A DNA stretch of 64,000 bases from Carallia brachiata. Lineage: Eukaryota; Streptophyta; Magnoliopsida; Malpighiales; Rhizophoraceae. The notes under the pieces were generated by a model, which was given only the letters and a program-made list of their open reading frames with translations, searched no databases and was not told the DNA's origin. Below are positions 1 to 10,479 of the stretch, one piece after another. Location: NCBI GenBank assembly GCA_021464245.1, contig JADCRB010000026.1, positions 2,332,187-2,396,186 on the forward strand, in the 5' to 3' direction. Numbering within the stretch: position 1 is the first letter of the stretch; every line of letters starts with the position of its first letter. A program made the position numbers and the translations under genes.

Positions 1-1824
1 GACAGGTCTTTAATTAGTTCCATACACTTCAACACTCTATCCTGCAAAAATCCCACAAAAAAAAAAAGAAGATAATTTTGACTCATTTTCAAGCAACTTT
101 CATCAAATTGGTAAAAATATCAGGTCCAAGTTCTTCATGAGCAAAAGCAATTTTGTCCTGTCTTTCGTTTTGTTTGCAGTGGGAACCGCCCCAACATCAT
201 ATTTTGTTTTTTCCTTTCTTTTTTTTTTTTTTACCTTTTCTAAATGTATGAGACTAGACATTGCCTTGTTGATGTCTACTGCTTGCACTTCTCCTGAAAC
301 AGATAATGCCACTGCTGCTGCAATCTCTGAAGGCCTGAATTCCAAGAAGTCAATGCCTGCATTCAATTCCAATGCATAATTGCATCAACCACATCAAATC
401 CAAACAATTACAGATAACAATGGAACACAATCAGCAGTCTAGACAAACGCACCTTTGATTGTGCTTAATATGAGCTGTACTGAATTGGCCACGGAAGATT
501 TTGAAAATGGTTGATCACCATAAATCTTCCTGAGGAAATAGTCAATGAAAGAGCAGGGAGTAAAAGCTAGCATTCTCCAGTTCAATGTGTTTAACACCAA
601 AAGCTCCATTCTTTGAATGGTTTTAGCTTCAAACACATAATTGGGTTCTCCTACCTGCCCACAGGACCACATCATTAGGACAATCATACTGAAAGATACA
701 CTAAAATCAATGATCAACTTCAGAACATATCAATAAGTCACTTTAAATTAATCAATTATTACCTGTAAATCTACAGAAAGCGGCACTCTAGTCTCCTCCA
801 TTTTAGCTGCTAGTGACAAACAAGCCACGGCTAACAACTTCGAAATCCAATATTTACCCGCCTATATGCCATTAATGACAAACAAAATCAAAGATAAAGG
901 AAGCAGTGAAGCACATTCTAGGAAGATGCAACAAAGGAAAAAAAAATGGGACTAATTTCTGCGCTTACAGGCAACTCACGGGCAGATAGAAAACGGTCCA
1001 GATAGTTCATAGCTAAGCAAACACTCAATGGTCCGAAATCGTGAAGGGCTTGAGCCTGTTGATCATGACACAGAAATTCAATCCACAAGCATCATCAAAC
1101 AGATCAATCTTTCATGTGGCGTTGAATGCCAGAAACGAGGTAAGGACAATCAATCAAACAAAAACACTTTTACAAAGGTTGTCAACAATAAGTTATCAAG
1201 TGATTTTAAAAAGATTAATCCATCAACAACTTGAAAATAGATTAATCGGATGGGATAGGAAGAACCCAGTTCATAAATCAAATGAAGAGCAAAGAAGATA
1301 CATCGATTCATTGTACTCCAGTACTGAGGATGTTATAGAGAAGAAAACCACATTTTCAATGAAAACAGGAACCCACCTTCAAAAATCACATAACAGCCAA
1401 GAAAAGTGAAAAACTTCAATGAGAAATCAATCAAATAAGAAGAACCCAAAAGTCCCATTTGGGAAAACAACAAATAAGAGAAAAAAGAAACAACCTTTAT
1501 AATCCAATCAAGAGCTTCTCTCCTAAAACTCATATCCAAATCCCCACTCCTCAATCTGCTTAGATAATCATTTCTGGGCAAATGCTCTCTCTCCCTTTCA
1601 ATCATTTCCTCAACTATCTCATCACTCTGTATTATAGAACCCATCAGGGACTTGGATCCAATGTTGTTAAAAGAGGTTTCTTGATTTTGGTCTTGATTGC
1701 CTTGCTGATGACAAGATGGGGAAATCCCACACTCAACATTGGCATTGCAATCAAAATCATCAAAGCAGCTTGTATTCTCTGTGCACAAAAGGCTTGAGGC
1801 TGCAAAGTCCAGATTTTTTGCCAT
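1..1824 (-). CDS. CYCD4: D-type cyclin, CYCD2/CYCD4 class (3' end cut by window)
   Basis: G1 cyclin that partners CDKA and phosphorylates retinoblastoma-related protein in the nucleus to drive S-phase entry. Six exons are visible on the minus strand: complement(<1..41, 235..356, 453..654, 763..861, 969..1055, 1495..1824). All have GT..AG borders and phases that join. Exon 1 encodes 110 residues starting [11 protein letters not shown] and carries the LxCxE Rb-binding motif as LLCTE (residues 12-16). The cyclin box follows: EALDWIIK, then [53 protein letters not shown] and [18 protein letters not shown]. The last visible exon (41 to 1) begins [14 protein letters not shown], so roughly the C-terminal 60-80 residues, including any PEST region, lie outside the window. 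[22 protein letters not shown] and the N-terminus fit CYCD2/CYCD4 rather than CYCD1 or CYCD3. The split between D2 and D4 is my judgement. No frame damage is seen. Confidence 0.93.
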
Positions 1825-1888
1825 TTCTAGACCTCAAAAATGGCAACCAGTAAAATGGATTCTATGTATCATTATGTGATATGACCCC

Positions 1889-1916
1889 ACAGAGAGAGAG
1901 AGAGACAGAGAGAGAT
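1889..1916. repeat. GA/CT microsatellite in the cyclin 5' leader region
   Basis: A run of AG dinucleotides with one interruption lies 65-92 bases upstream of the cyclin start codon, so it reads as CT on the transcribed strand. CT-rich leaders are common in plant genes. Length polymorphism is likely. Confidence 0.8.
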
Positions 1917-2149
1917 AATGGGGGCTGAATGTTTTACAAAGAGGGAAGCTTTTGTGGAGGAATTGAGCAATGAGTGAGCATACAAGTTCTAGGGTATAAT
2001 AAAACAAAGTAATTGGAAGATAGCGATGGCTGCGGATTTGTTGATAAAAAACCAAAAAAGAAAGAATATAAATTCCTGAATAACATGCAAAGGAGAATGA
2101 AAATAAGAGATCCAGATACATAAAAAAAGATCACGAATTCAAATCTCGT

Positions 2150-3200
2150 AAAAATGAAATAGTAAAATTAAATTTATAATTTATAATTTAGAGTATTTTA
2201 TTAAAAAATTAAATTAAATTTTTAATTTATTATTATAACTATTTAATTATTTTACACTTTATTTAAACACAAAATCATAATACAGCCTCGCGCTTCTCTA
2301 ACCTATTTCTCAAACAAGGAAATAATGGCAAGAAAATAATGGCAGTGCTAATACATCGCACAAAAAGTATACATGAACAGAATTTTATACTATATTGATA
2401 ATTTTTTTTGTGTAATATACATGAGTTTTATTAATGGCATATACAATTATCATAACTTCTTTTATATATTATATAAATATTATTTATCTATATAAATAAC
2501 ATACATGTAGTATAAAATCGTTCTACATTTATTTACATACATGAAATTTTCTTCTTAAAGGATTTCCTTACAAGATTAGATGGAGGCCAACGTAATTCTA
2601 ACTGTTAATTTTCTTCTTTTATACTCTCTTTTTGTTTATCTCGGAAGTCAGGTTTCATAATCACGCGTTTTATGGGACAATCTGGGCGACTTGTTAATTT
2701 GGAAATTTAGCTGTAAATTTAAAGATAAAAATTATAGTGTTAGTTTGTATCTATGTAGTGTATGACTGCATGTACTGTTTTTTTTTTCCCATACATTGAA
2801 TTAAGGAAGGGAAGTTGACTAGAGCGAACTCTACAGTAACTTATTGTTATATTGTTACATAACAATTATCACTTCCCATAAAATATTGTAAATATTAAGC
2901 AGAGAAAAAAGTAATTATTATCAGATCTCATGACAGAATTAAAATGTGTGGCAGCTGTTTTATTGGTTTCTGTTAAAGGACAGATTTTGGATACATTCGT
3001 GTTTTTTTTAGAGCGAATTCGAAATTGCAGTCCAAATGTACAATCCAATTGAAATGATTACATTTAATGTTTGATAATAAATGTATTATATTGATAAAAT
3101 ATAAAATAATAAATTTAAAATTTAAAATTAAATAAATATTATTTTAAAATTTAAAGTGTGAATTTTATATAATATATATTAAAAAAAATTTCTTTAAATT
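2150..3200. other. AT-rich intergenic DNA, no gene seen
   Basis: Strongly AT-rich sequence with no ORF of substance and no recognisable RNA gene. It holds the upstream region of the minus-strand cyclin and short low-complexity tracts near 2160-2260 and 3060-3200. Confidence 0.6.
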
Positions 3201-3202
3201 TT

Positions 3203-3568
3203 TTTGGATTAATATACAAATCTAGCACAAATTTTAATTAAAATAATAAATCTAACACTAATTTTAAAAGGTAACAACTCTAACACTAATTTTATATATG
3301 ATAATAAATCTAACACGTAATGATTTTATATGAATAAAATATGTCAATTTCAATGACAGATTTATAAAAATTTGTCTGTTTTGATAATATGATAATCATA
3401 TAAGTTAGTATCATACCACCGAAATAGATGAGTTCTGTTCAAAAAATTTCATAATGTACTAAATTTGTAACCATATACAAAATTAATGCTAAATTTATTA
3501 TTTTTTAAAATTAGTATTAGATTTGTTATTTTAATTAAAGTTGGTGTTAAATTTATATATTAACTCTT
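3203..3568. mobile_element. foldback MITE, ~366 bp
   Basis: The left arm (about 3203-3345) and the reverse complement of the right arm (about 3428-3568) align over nearly their whole length. Shared stretches include TTAATATA(C/T)AAAT, TTTTAATTAAAATAA, AAATCTAA(C/T)ACTAATTTTAAAA and TAATTTT(A/G)TATATG. Only about 80 bases of loop separate the arms. It has no coding capacity. The family is not recognised and target-site duplications are unclear in the AT-rich flanks. Confidence 0.75.
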
Positions 3569-3997
3569 TTTTTTTAAAAGTAAAAATTTTTATTTAAAAT
3601 ATCAAATATAATTGCATTTTGTTAGTAAACCTATGCATTTTATTAGTTCATTCGTGTTGCACAGTAACGTTAAAAAAGTTTTTCCTTTTTTTTTGTGGCA
3701 AAAATATAGAATTTACTCGTTATTTTTATTGCTCACAACTTATTTTTCCTTTTAGAATTTACCAATTCCGTTTTTATAGACAAATTTTTTTACTTTTTTT
3801 ATTAGTAAGTCGTCAAATTTTACATGCATCAACTCAGTCAGCATGCACTGATGAACGCAATGTCAGCATAAACTGTCAGCATACACTGATGACGACGTGG
3901 TATACAAAAATTTTTTTCACTTTTTTTCAGAAATTTTGTTTTTAAAAGTTAAAAGAAAAAATTATTATGATTTTTAAAAAATAAAAAACTTTTAAAA

Positions 3998-4395
3998 AAA
4001 TCTAAAATTTGTTTGACGGTGCTGCTCAGGTCCTTAGGCCTTGATTGGGAATTTTTTTAATAGAAAAAGAAAGAAAAATGAATGAATAAATTATTTTTTA
4101 TTAATTCAAATAATTACTTTTTACTTTTTCTCTCATAAATTATTATTATTATTTATAATTTTTTAATTATTGGTTTTTTATTAATTATAATATTATTATT
4201 ATAATATTATTTTTTATTCTATTTTTTTTATTCACTTTTTTTTATAGCCAATCAAGTCATAGTCATCGACCGCGGCCTTATGATCTTGGCGACCTCGATC
4301 ACGTTGTCGGGCGATATGTTCCCACTGTGCTTGATGTTCTTCGTCGTCTTCCTGTCCCTCTCCGGCTCCTACAGGGCCTTGGTCCTCAGTTAAGG
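3998..4395 (-). pseudogene. RPL12: 60S ribosomal protein L12 (uL11) fragment, broken by insertion
   Basis: The minus strand of 4262-4391 reads KAL, stop, [16 protein letters not shown], then [19 protein letters not shown]. This is the C-terminal half of eukaryotic RPL12 with a stop where lysine is expected. Reading continues at 4036-4000 with DLSSTVKQIL, matching the next RPL12 segment (DLSGTVKEILG). The two pieces are separated by a small MITE (4037-4258). The upstream side is cut by a second element (from 4392), beyond which weak similarity (ALV codons near 4925-4935) suggests the fragment once continued. It has no introns and a GC content well above its surroundings. It cannot encode a product. 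Confidence 0.85.
4037..4258. mobile_element. Tourist/PIF-Harbinger-like MITE inserted in the RPL12 fragment
   Basis: The ends are GGCCTTGATTGG and CCAATCAAGTC, near-perfect terminal inverted repeats. A TTA trinucleotide lies on the left and ATA on the right at the exact point where the RPL12 reading breaks and resumes. This is consistent with a 3-bp TWA-type target duplication with one later change. The interior is AT-rich and non-coding. Confidence 0.7.
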
Positions 4396-4921
4396 TATCA
4401 AAAAGTGACTTGATAATTCATTTGAATTCATCTGAAAAAATTTAGTTAAAAATTTATTTTTTAATTCGAATTCAAAAGTGATCCAACCCGAAAATGACTC
4501 AAAAATTTTAAGTTGAATCCAGATTAGATCTAGATCATCCGTTAGGTTAAGAAAAAGACAAAATAGTGAAATTTTTTTTAATTTTTACCTTTGACTTATC
4601 TTTTTTAAGTACTAATTAGTATCATTTTCATAAAATATAGATATATTTGACGCAAAAATTAAATTTAAACGTTTAGTTCATTACAAAAATGAGTTTTAAA
4701 TTTAATTGAAATGTTTTATTTTAATAAAAAAATGACTTAAAAGAATAATGGTTCAGTGCAAATTCGAACCGAATTCGATCTGAATCTAACCCGAATCTGA
4801 AACGACCAAACCTGAACCGGAACCGAATGTAACATGACTTGAAAGTAACCCAACAAAAAATGACCCGAACAAAAAACGATTCAACCCAAACCCAACCCAA
4901 CCCGACTTTTTAATACCTCTA
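4392..4921. mobile_element. hAT-like non-autonomous element cutting the RPL12 fragment
   Basis: The ends are AAGGTATCAAAAAGT on the left and ACTTTTTAATACCTCT on the right, imperfect inverted repeats of about 14 bp. The interior near 4745-4910 is rich in CCGAA/ACCCGAAC motifs, as often seen in small hAT-type plant elements. On the minus strand TTGGTGAC on one side and CTGAGGAC on the other could be an eroded 8-bp target duplication of the RPL12 sequence. Family assignment is tentative. Confidence 0.5.
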
Positions 4922-5420
4922 GTCACCAACGCCTAATCGATCTAAACTTACTCCCTAGAGCAAAACCTTTTAGTAGATGGTCTTTTCAAGACCAGTTCAT
5001 TAGTTAAATTTTAACAATTAATTAATAATAAATTCAGTACAATCAATGATTTAAATTTAAATATTAAATTTATATTATTATTTTATATTTAATTTTTATA
5101 TTTAAATAGTGAGACTCTTTTTATTTTTTTAAAAGTCATAATATTTTTTCCTCTAACTTTTTAAAATTAACTTTTTTGAAAAAATGTAAAAAAAAATTTT
5201 GTATAGCATGTCATCAGTATATGCTATGCTAAAGTTGCATTTTGCTAGGATGCCATAACGGTGAGTAAACTACCATATGTACAACTTAATGCCTTACTAA
5301 CAGAAAAGGTGAAAAAGTTTGATAGTGTAACTGTAAAAGATGAATTCTAAAATAAATAAATAATTACAGGTGAAATTTCTAAAAAAGTTAAAAATGGTGG
5401 TTGAAATTTTTATTTTGGCA

Positions 5421-5663
5421 TTTTTTTTTTATCATAAGAGAAAAGGGATACAAGAAACAAGGAATTACGAAGATTAAAAACAAAAGACCTTAGCCACCAT
5501 GAGGAATAACAATTTTGATCCTATTTAGAAACATGAATACTTGCAGACTTTGTGTGAGAGTATCACCAAGGTTATCAGAACCGGACCGATCATCAATTCA
5601 GAAATATTAGTGAGTTAAAATTCAATTAGTTGAACCAATCAAACTGGTATTGAATCAGTATTT

Positions 5664-5705
<42 letters not shown>

Positions 5706-6350
5706 AAATAATAATTATAAATAGTGATTAAATATTAATTTTTTTAATTTTAAAGATTAAATTAAAATTTTTAATCAGATTTAAGATTAAATTGAACTTT
5801 TAATTAAATTAAGTACTTAAATTATAATTTAAATAATATTTAGAGTCAAATTATAATTTATGAATTTTTCAGTTTCATTGAATCAATCTAACTGATCCGA
5901 TTTTCACTTATTTTTATTGATTTTGACCGATTTTGACTAATCCGAGTCATTATTCAAAATTTACATAAATCAGACCGAACTTCTAACCGATTACCGGTTG
6001 AATCGGTCTCTCCTGATTTTTTAAACATTGAGTATCACAAATAATATAATAAAATTTCGAAGAGGCATCAGAATAACAAGAAAGTCGATACAAGTATTGG
6101 TTTCCTACAAAATATGCTCCAAATTACATTCTCATGACCATCGCAAATGCTCTCTACATTCTACCATGACAGGCCAATAAGATCGAAGTTTCCAGCTAGT
6201 CTTCCCAATCATCTCAAGAACTAAAATAGAATCTAATTCTACTATAAATTTGCGATATCTTTGGTGCAGACAATCCTTAAAACCACGCAAATGGCTTCTC
6301 AATTCAGCCTTAAAGTGCCATTGAATCCATAAAATCCAAATACCCAACCG
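5421..6350 (-). pseudogene. LINE (non-LTR retrotransposon) 3' remnant with decayed RNase H-like domain
   Basis: On the minus strand 6347-6132 reads an RNase H-like segment: FKAELRSHLRGFKDC, then RKFIVELDSILVLEMIG and WKLRSYWP. After a stop it ends ETNTCIDFL, resembling the (R)E.N..AD.LA end of plant LINE RNase H domains. Downstream the minus strand runs to TCTCTTATGAT followed by ten A (5430-5421), a LINE-type tail. The copy is interrupted by a MULE-type MITE at 5567-6029. It has several stops, is 5'-truncated and is non-functional. Confidence 0.7.
5567..6029. mobile_element. Mutator-type MITE (463 bp) inside the LINE remnant
   Basis: GAGTATCAC occurs at 5558-5566 and again at 6030-6038, a perfect 9-bp target-site duplication. 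The ends are imperfect inverted repeats: left ATCAGAACCGGACCGATC, right reverse complement ATCAGGAGAGACCGATTC. An AT microsatellite (about 5671-5697) lies inside. It is related to the element at 19865-20306. Confidence 0.75.
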
Positions 6351-6948
6351 CCACAGCTCTCTCGTGTCATGCTTGTATACATTCAGTTTGCTGATGTAAC
6401 AATATGATCATACATTCAACAACTTAATTATTATCATTTATAGTTTGAACCTATGTATTTTATTTGTTTGACGAATTTTTTGACAAAGTTAACTAATTTG
6501 CTTCTCAATTTAGCGAAATAGAAAGTTATCCGTATCGAGATTCGATGCCAAGAAATTGTATAAAAATTAATTTCATGGTCTTTAGCCAATAATTCGAGCT
6601 ATTGAAAATAACTGTGCTAACAAACTTTAGAACTCTCAAATTTTCATACTCAAAATTAATTTGACCAATTCGGTGGACTGAGAGTTGACCAATTTTCTCA
6701 TAAATGGATACTGACTAATCAACTTGTTCCCATTTCATCCTCTTATTCATTCTTATTTATGATATTATGATAATATTTGGAATACTATAAATTTGTATTA
6801 TTGTTCCATGAATTTCAAAATTTTTATATGAAACAAGCACAAAGTACACTCTAGTTGGTCATGTGTAAATATATAGAACAAATTGAATAATTTTACACAA
6901 GAAATTAAATAACAAACCTAGTAATTTCAATGGGTATATATTGACTAG
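6351..6948. other. AT-rich intergenic DNA, no gene seen
   Basis: No coding or RNA feature recognised between the LINE remnant and the tandem repeats. Confidence 0.5.
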
Positions 6949-7650
6949 TAATTTCTCACACCAAATATTTTTCTTTTCTATGTAAAAATGATGACAAAAT
7001 AATCGTAAGGAAAGGAAAAGCGAGGGAAAGGGTGATGGTTCGAATTTCTACCTCTTTTTCAGTGATCAATTACCCTAATTTAAATCGGTGTGAAATTTTT
7101 TATTTTCTTATAATAAGAAAAAAATATATTAAAAAAAAAATAAAATCATAGCAGGGTAAAAGTGTAAATGTAATCAACAGCATGTAATTTCTCACACCAA
7201 ATATTTTTCTTCCCATGTAAAAATGATGACAAAATAATCATAAGGAAAGGAAAAGCAAAGGAGGAGTGATGATTCCAACTTCTACCTCTTCTAAGCAATT
7301 GATTGTCGTAATTTAAATTGATGTGAAATTTTTTATTTTTTTATAAATAAAAAAAATTAAAAAGAAAAATAAAACTATTGAATTGTAAAAGTGTAAACGT
7401 AATCAGTCACTTGTAATTTTTTGCACCAAATTTTTTTCTTTTCCATGTAAAAACGATGAGAAAATAATTATAAGAAAAGGAAAAGCAAGGAACGGGATGA
7501 TGGTTCAAATTTCGGCCTTTTTTAAATAATTAATTACGGTAACTTAAATTGTTGCAAAATTTTCCATTTTCTTATAACTAGAAAAAATATATATATATAT
7601 TAAAAAGAAAAATAAAATCATCGAAGGGTAAAAGTGTAAATGTAGTCAGC
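6949..7650. repeat. three tandem copies of a ~230-bp repeat upstream of CURT1D
   Basis: Copies start at 6949, 7185 and 7414 with TAATTT(C/T)T..CACCAAAT. Each continues through ATGTAAAAA(T/C)GATGA, AAGGAAAAGC, GGTTC(G)AA, a TACCTC block and GTGAAATTTTTTATTTT. They end GGTAAAAGTGTAAA(T/C)GTA. Spacing is 236, 229 and about 237 bp. The last copy ends 132 bp before the CURT1D start codon, so the array occupies its proximal promoter. Confidence 0.85.
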
Positions 7651-7686
7651 CATGGATTGGCAAGTGTTGGATGTTGGGAAACTCGA

Positions 7687-7694
7687 AAACCCTA
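7687..7694 (+). promoter_or_regulatory. telo-box AAACCCTA upstream of CURT1D
   Basis: AAACCCTA lies 89 bases before the start codon. Telo-boxes are frequent in promoters and leaders of plant growth-related and plastid genes. Presence is seen; activity is inferred. Confidence 0.4.
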
Positions 7695-7782
7695 GGTGGC
7701 GCTCCTCCTCCAGTATTTGCATTTTAAAAGCTCCGCCTTTGCCTCTCGTTGTCCAGAGCTCACTCAGCAGCATCCATTCGAA

Positions 7783-10479
7783 ATGGAGCTGTGCACAAGC
7801 ATTGCTCAAGCCATCTCAAATCTCCCCAAAATTTCAACCACTAGCAGCGCTTCTCGCCTCCGCTCTAAACCATCTCTCACACTCTCCTCCGCCGTCCACC
7901 ACCGCCAGCGCCGCCTCCACTCCTGTACGAAACCGGATCCCTAGGTTTTCCTTTGCTGTTACCTTTGAATTTCTTTGTCTTTTTTATTAACATTATTTTT
8001 TTCTGGTTGTTGTTGTTGGTTGCTGATTTAGCTGGCCGTTATTGTTTGTTCAGGTTTCCCGAATTTGAGATACTCGACCTACGGCGGAGCGAATCCATAT
8101 GTGGCACCAGCGGCGGCGGCGGAACGTGGCAGTCCACCGGCTTATACTGAAAATGAGGCAACTGAAGTTCCTGAGGAAGAGTCTCCCGCAAATGAGCTAG
8201 TGAACGAGTTATTTAATAACCTTAATATCAAGGTTGGTGCTGTTTGGGAGCCTAGAATCTTCCTGTTTTACAATCAATTGGATAATCGCTTATAGTTCTT
8301 GCAATTAATTCTCTAGTCTAATAAGATGAGCTATTACAATTTGATCTAGGAGATTATTTTTATAAATGGCTTGAATATGATTGTGGACATTTAATTTTCA
8401 GGTACTCTGTTTATTATAATCAAATGTTTCCAAGAATGAATTGATATTATAAATTTTTCTTCGAACATCCGTTGCTATGATGATGTATTAGACCAGTGGA
8501 GAGTATCTGTTGGATGCTTGATGAAACTTTGACAACAATGTCAATCCTGAGCGGTTACCTGAGCAACATCTTATGATTTGTGGTGTAAATACTTTATTCC
8601 TTTTTCAATTGTTTTTCAGATCTTTCTTTCATTTCCTTTCTTCGATTTTTTTTACATCAAATTTTTTTTTGTTCAACTTCCTGTCTCCTGTTTTGCATTT
8701 GGGCATTTTTCAATTTAAATGCATATAACCTTTGTCTCATTCCTTTGTGTTTGCTTTATGATTGTTGGAATCCTTGCACGTGTTTGCAAGTTCTTAAAAT
8801 GTTGACTATAATGTCAATCTGAGTATTTTGCTGAAGTAATTGATGTTTTTAATCATCTATCTCTTATCTGTCCTTTGTCTTTATAGTTTAAGCAATTGCT
8901 CTCTCTTTCTCTCTCTCTCACACACACACGTGTATATTTTGTGGACAATGAAGATGGCTGATTAAAACGTTCGCTCGTCTTAATGGCTGCTTTGCCTTGC
9001 CGACGCATCATAATCTGAGTCCATTTAGAATAATCTGAGTCCATTTGTGGTATATATATTTTTTCTTTTTCTGCTTTGTTCGATCCTGTCATGTTCAAGA
9101 GGCCTTCAAACCCTGGATTGCAAATTTTCACCATTTAATCGTATTGATTGCTGTGAGGAGTTATTTATGGTTATGAAAGTTTATGCAAATAATTGCTTGA
9201 TGAAATTGAAATCTAAATCATTAAATAAGCGGCAGTCATCTGAATTTTTTAGTGTCAACTTTTGACGTTTGTGTCTATTAAAATATTTTGAGTATTGTTG
9301 TTTATTGTCTGGATTTTTTTTACTTCCTTTTGCCTGGTTTTTAATCTGTTAGCTGATTTGAGACGCTTTACTGGAAAATGGTTGCGATAATGCTTCCTAG
9401 AAATTTTATGAACTATAAAGGACTTGCTTGTTGGAATTTAATGCAAGGTAACCTGAACAGCTGTTCCTTTTCTTGCCTTTCAACTCAGTATAGCCATATT
9501 TTCTTTTGGATATTGCTCTTTAATTATATCTCTTCCTATTGACTTGAAATCATGTCCTTTTTTCTATCTATTGATTTTCTTCTCATACTGGCTTGATTTA
9601 GTGGGAGGTATTTGAAGTTTTGAAGCTATTTTTATTTTGAAAGTATGTATGATGTCAGTCAACCTAAAGTCCATGCTGAACTTTCTATCAAGCATTTATG
9701 TCTTGCTTCCATGTGGGCATAGAAGGCTCTGTAGGCCGGAAATATTCACATTTTTGAATCTTTATGACTTCATATTAAATTTTTGATCCTTGACATTGAA
9801 CTGTCTGTTTTGTTTGTGCACGTCACTCAGAACATAATTAGAGAAGTCACTTTTGTTCATCTTCAATTGTTTGTCAATGTCTGGTATTTCCAAATTTATT
9901 TGTTTTCTTGTTTTTATATTCCTCTTTCAAGTTGTTTGCTAGATTGAATAAGACAAGAATGTTTTGCTGAGAAGAGAAACTGCCATGTCCTGCAGTACTG
10001 ATTATTTGCTTGTTTGAAACTTGCAGTTTGACTCTGAAGATACGCACTCTATTTTGTTATATGGTGGCGGTGCTTTGGTTGCCATGTGGTCAGCATCGGC
10101 TATAGTTGGTGCTATTGATTCTATTCCATTGGTGTGTATGCATTAACATTTGATATTCGACATTTGTTTTTTTATTATAGTATAAAATTATATATTCTCT
10201 GGTTTCTTCATTCCATTTTGTTGGATGTTTTAATTTTTATGAATTCAGTTTCCCAAGTTGATGGAAGTGGTTGGTCTTGGCTACACCTACTGGTTCACAA
10301 CCCGTTATTTGCTATTTAAGGTACTTAATTGGAGTGTACTTTGGAGTTTAGAAAATGTTATGCTATGAAGCGAATGTAATTGGTGCTTTGTATCATGTGT
10401 TTTGCAGAAAGATAGAGAAGAGTTGGCGTCGAAAGTTGAAGAGCTGAAGCAACAGATCCTTGGCTCCAATGATGACTGA
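7783..10479 (+). CDS. CURT1D: CURVATURE THYLAKOID 1D-like protein
   Basis: Chloroplast membrane protein of the CURT1 family, which oligomerises at grana margins and bends thylakoid membranes. Five exons, join(7783..7924, 8054..8232, 10027..10131, 10249..10320, 10408..10479), give 189 residues with all phases intact. Residues 1 to ~50 (MELCTSIAQAISNLP...) are Ser/Arg-rich and resemble a transit peptide. Residues 75-105 are acidic (EATEVPEEESPANELV). The CAAD/CURT1 domain spans about 108-189: first membrane helix SILLYGGGALVAMWSASAIV, second helix FPKLMEVVGLGYTYWFTTRY, then a charged helix KDREELASKVEELKQQILG. MELCT and FPKLMEVVGLGYTxWFTTRYLLFK match what I recall of Arabidopsis CURT1D (At4g38100) better than CURT1A-C. 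Intron 2 (8233-10026) is long and contains a CT/CA microsatellite near 8898-8930. Confidence 0.92.
8898..8932. repeat. CT/CA compound microsatellite in CURT1D intron 2
   Basis: CTCTCTTTCTCTCTCTC followed by (AC)n. A very similar CT/CA tract ending ACACACACACGTGT occurs in the At4g24610-like gene near 25785-25813. Confidence 0.8.

Larger units (their letters stand above)
3696..5420. mobile_element. Mutator-like element with long degenerate terminal inverted repeats carrying an RPL12 fragment (Pack-MULE-like)
   Basis: Segment 3696-4000 is similar to the reverse complement of 5107-5420. Both contain, in order, a TGGCAAAA/TGCCAAAA end, TTTTAGAATT, a TTAGTAAG block, ACTGATGAC, a TATACAAAA block and a TTATGA(C/T)TTTTAAAAAA block. 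The arms are diverged (I judge roughly two-thirds identity by eye) and about 300 bp long. Between them lies a fragment of a cytosolic ribosomal protein gene, itself interrupted by two younger elements. Long TIRs around a host-gene fragment fit a Pack-MULE. A 9-bp target duplication could not be identified, so two independent related MITEs flanking an older pseudogene remain possible. Confidence 0.5.

Noticed and set aside
4260..4395. GC-rich patch as a possible plus-strand gene or CpG island
   Set aside because: The minus strand matches RPL12 with a stop. It is a pseudogene fragment.
5671..5697. AT dinucleotide run as a regulatory element
   Set aside because: It is a simple microsatellite inside a MITE.
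7021..7060. B-box-like GGTTCGAA in the CURT1D upstream repeats as a tRNA/SINE
   Set aside because: No A box at the right distance, no target duplication, and the motif is not kept in the other copies.
9010..9052. Duplicated ATAATCTGAGTCCATTT in CURT1D intron 2 as a retroposition footprint
   Set aside because: Copies are almost adjacent with no A tract between them, so it is a plain short tandem duplication.
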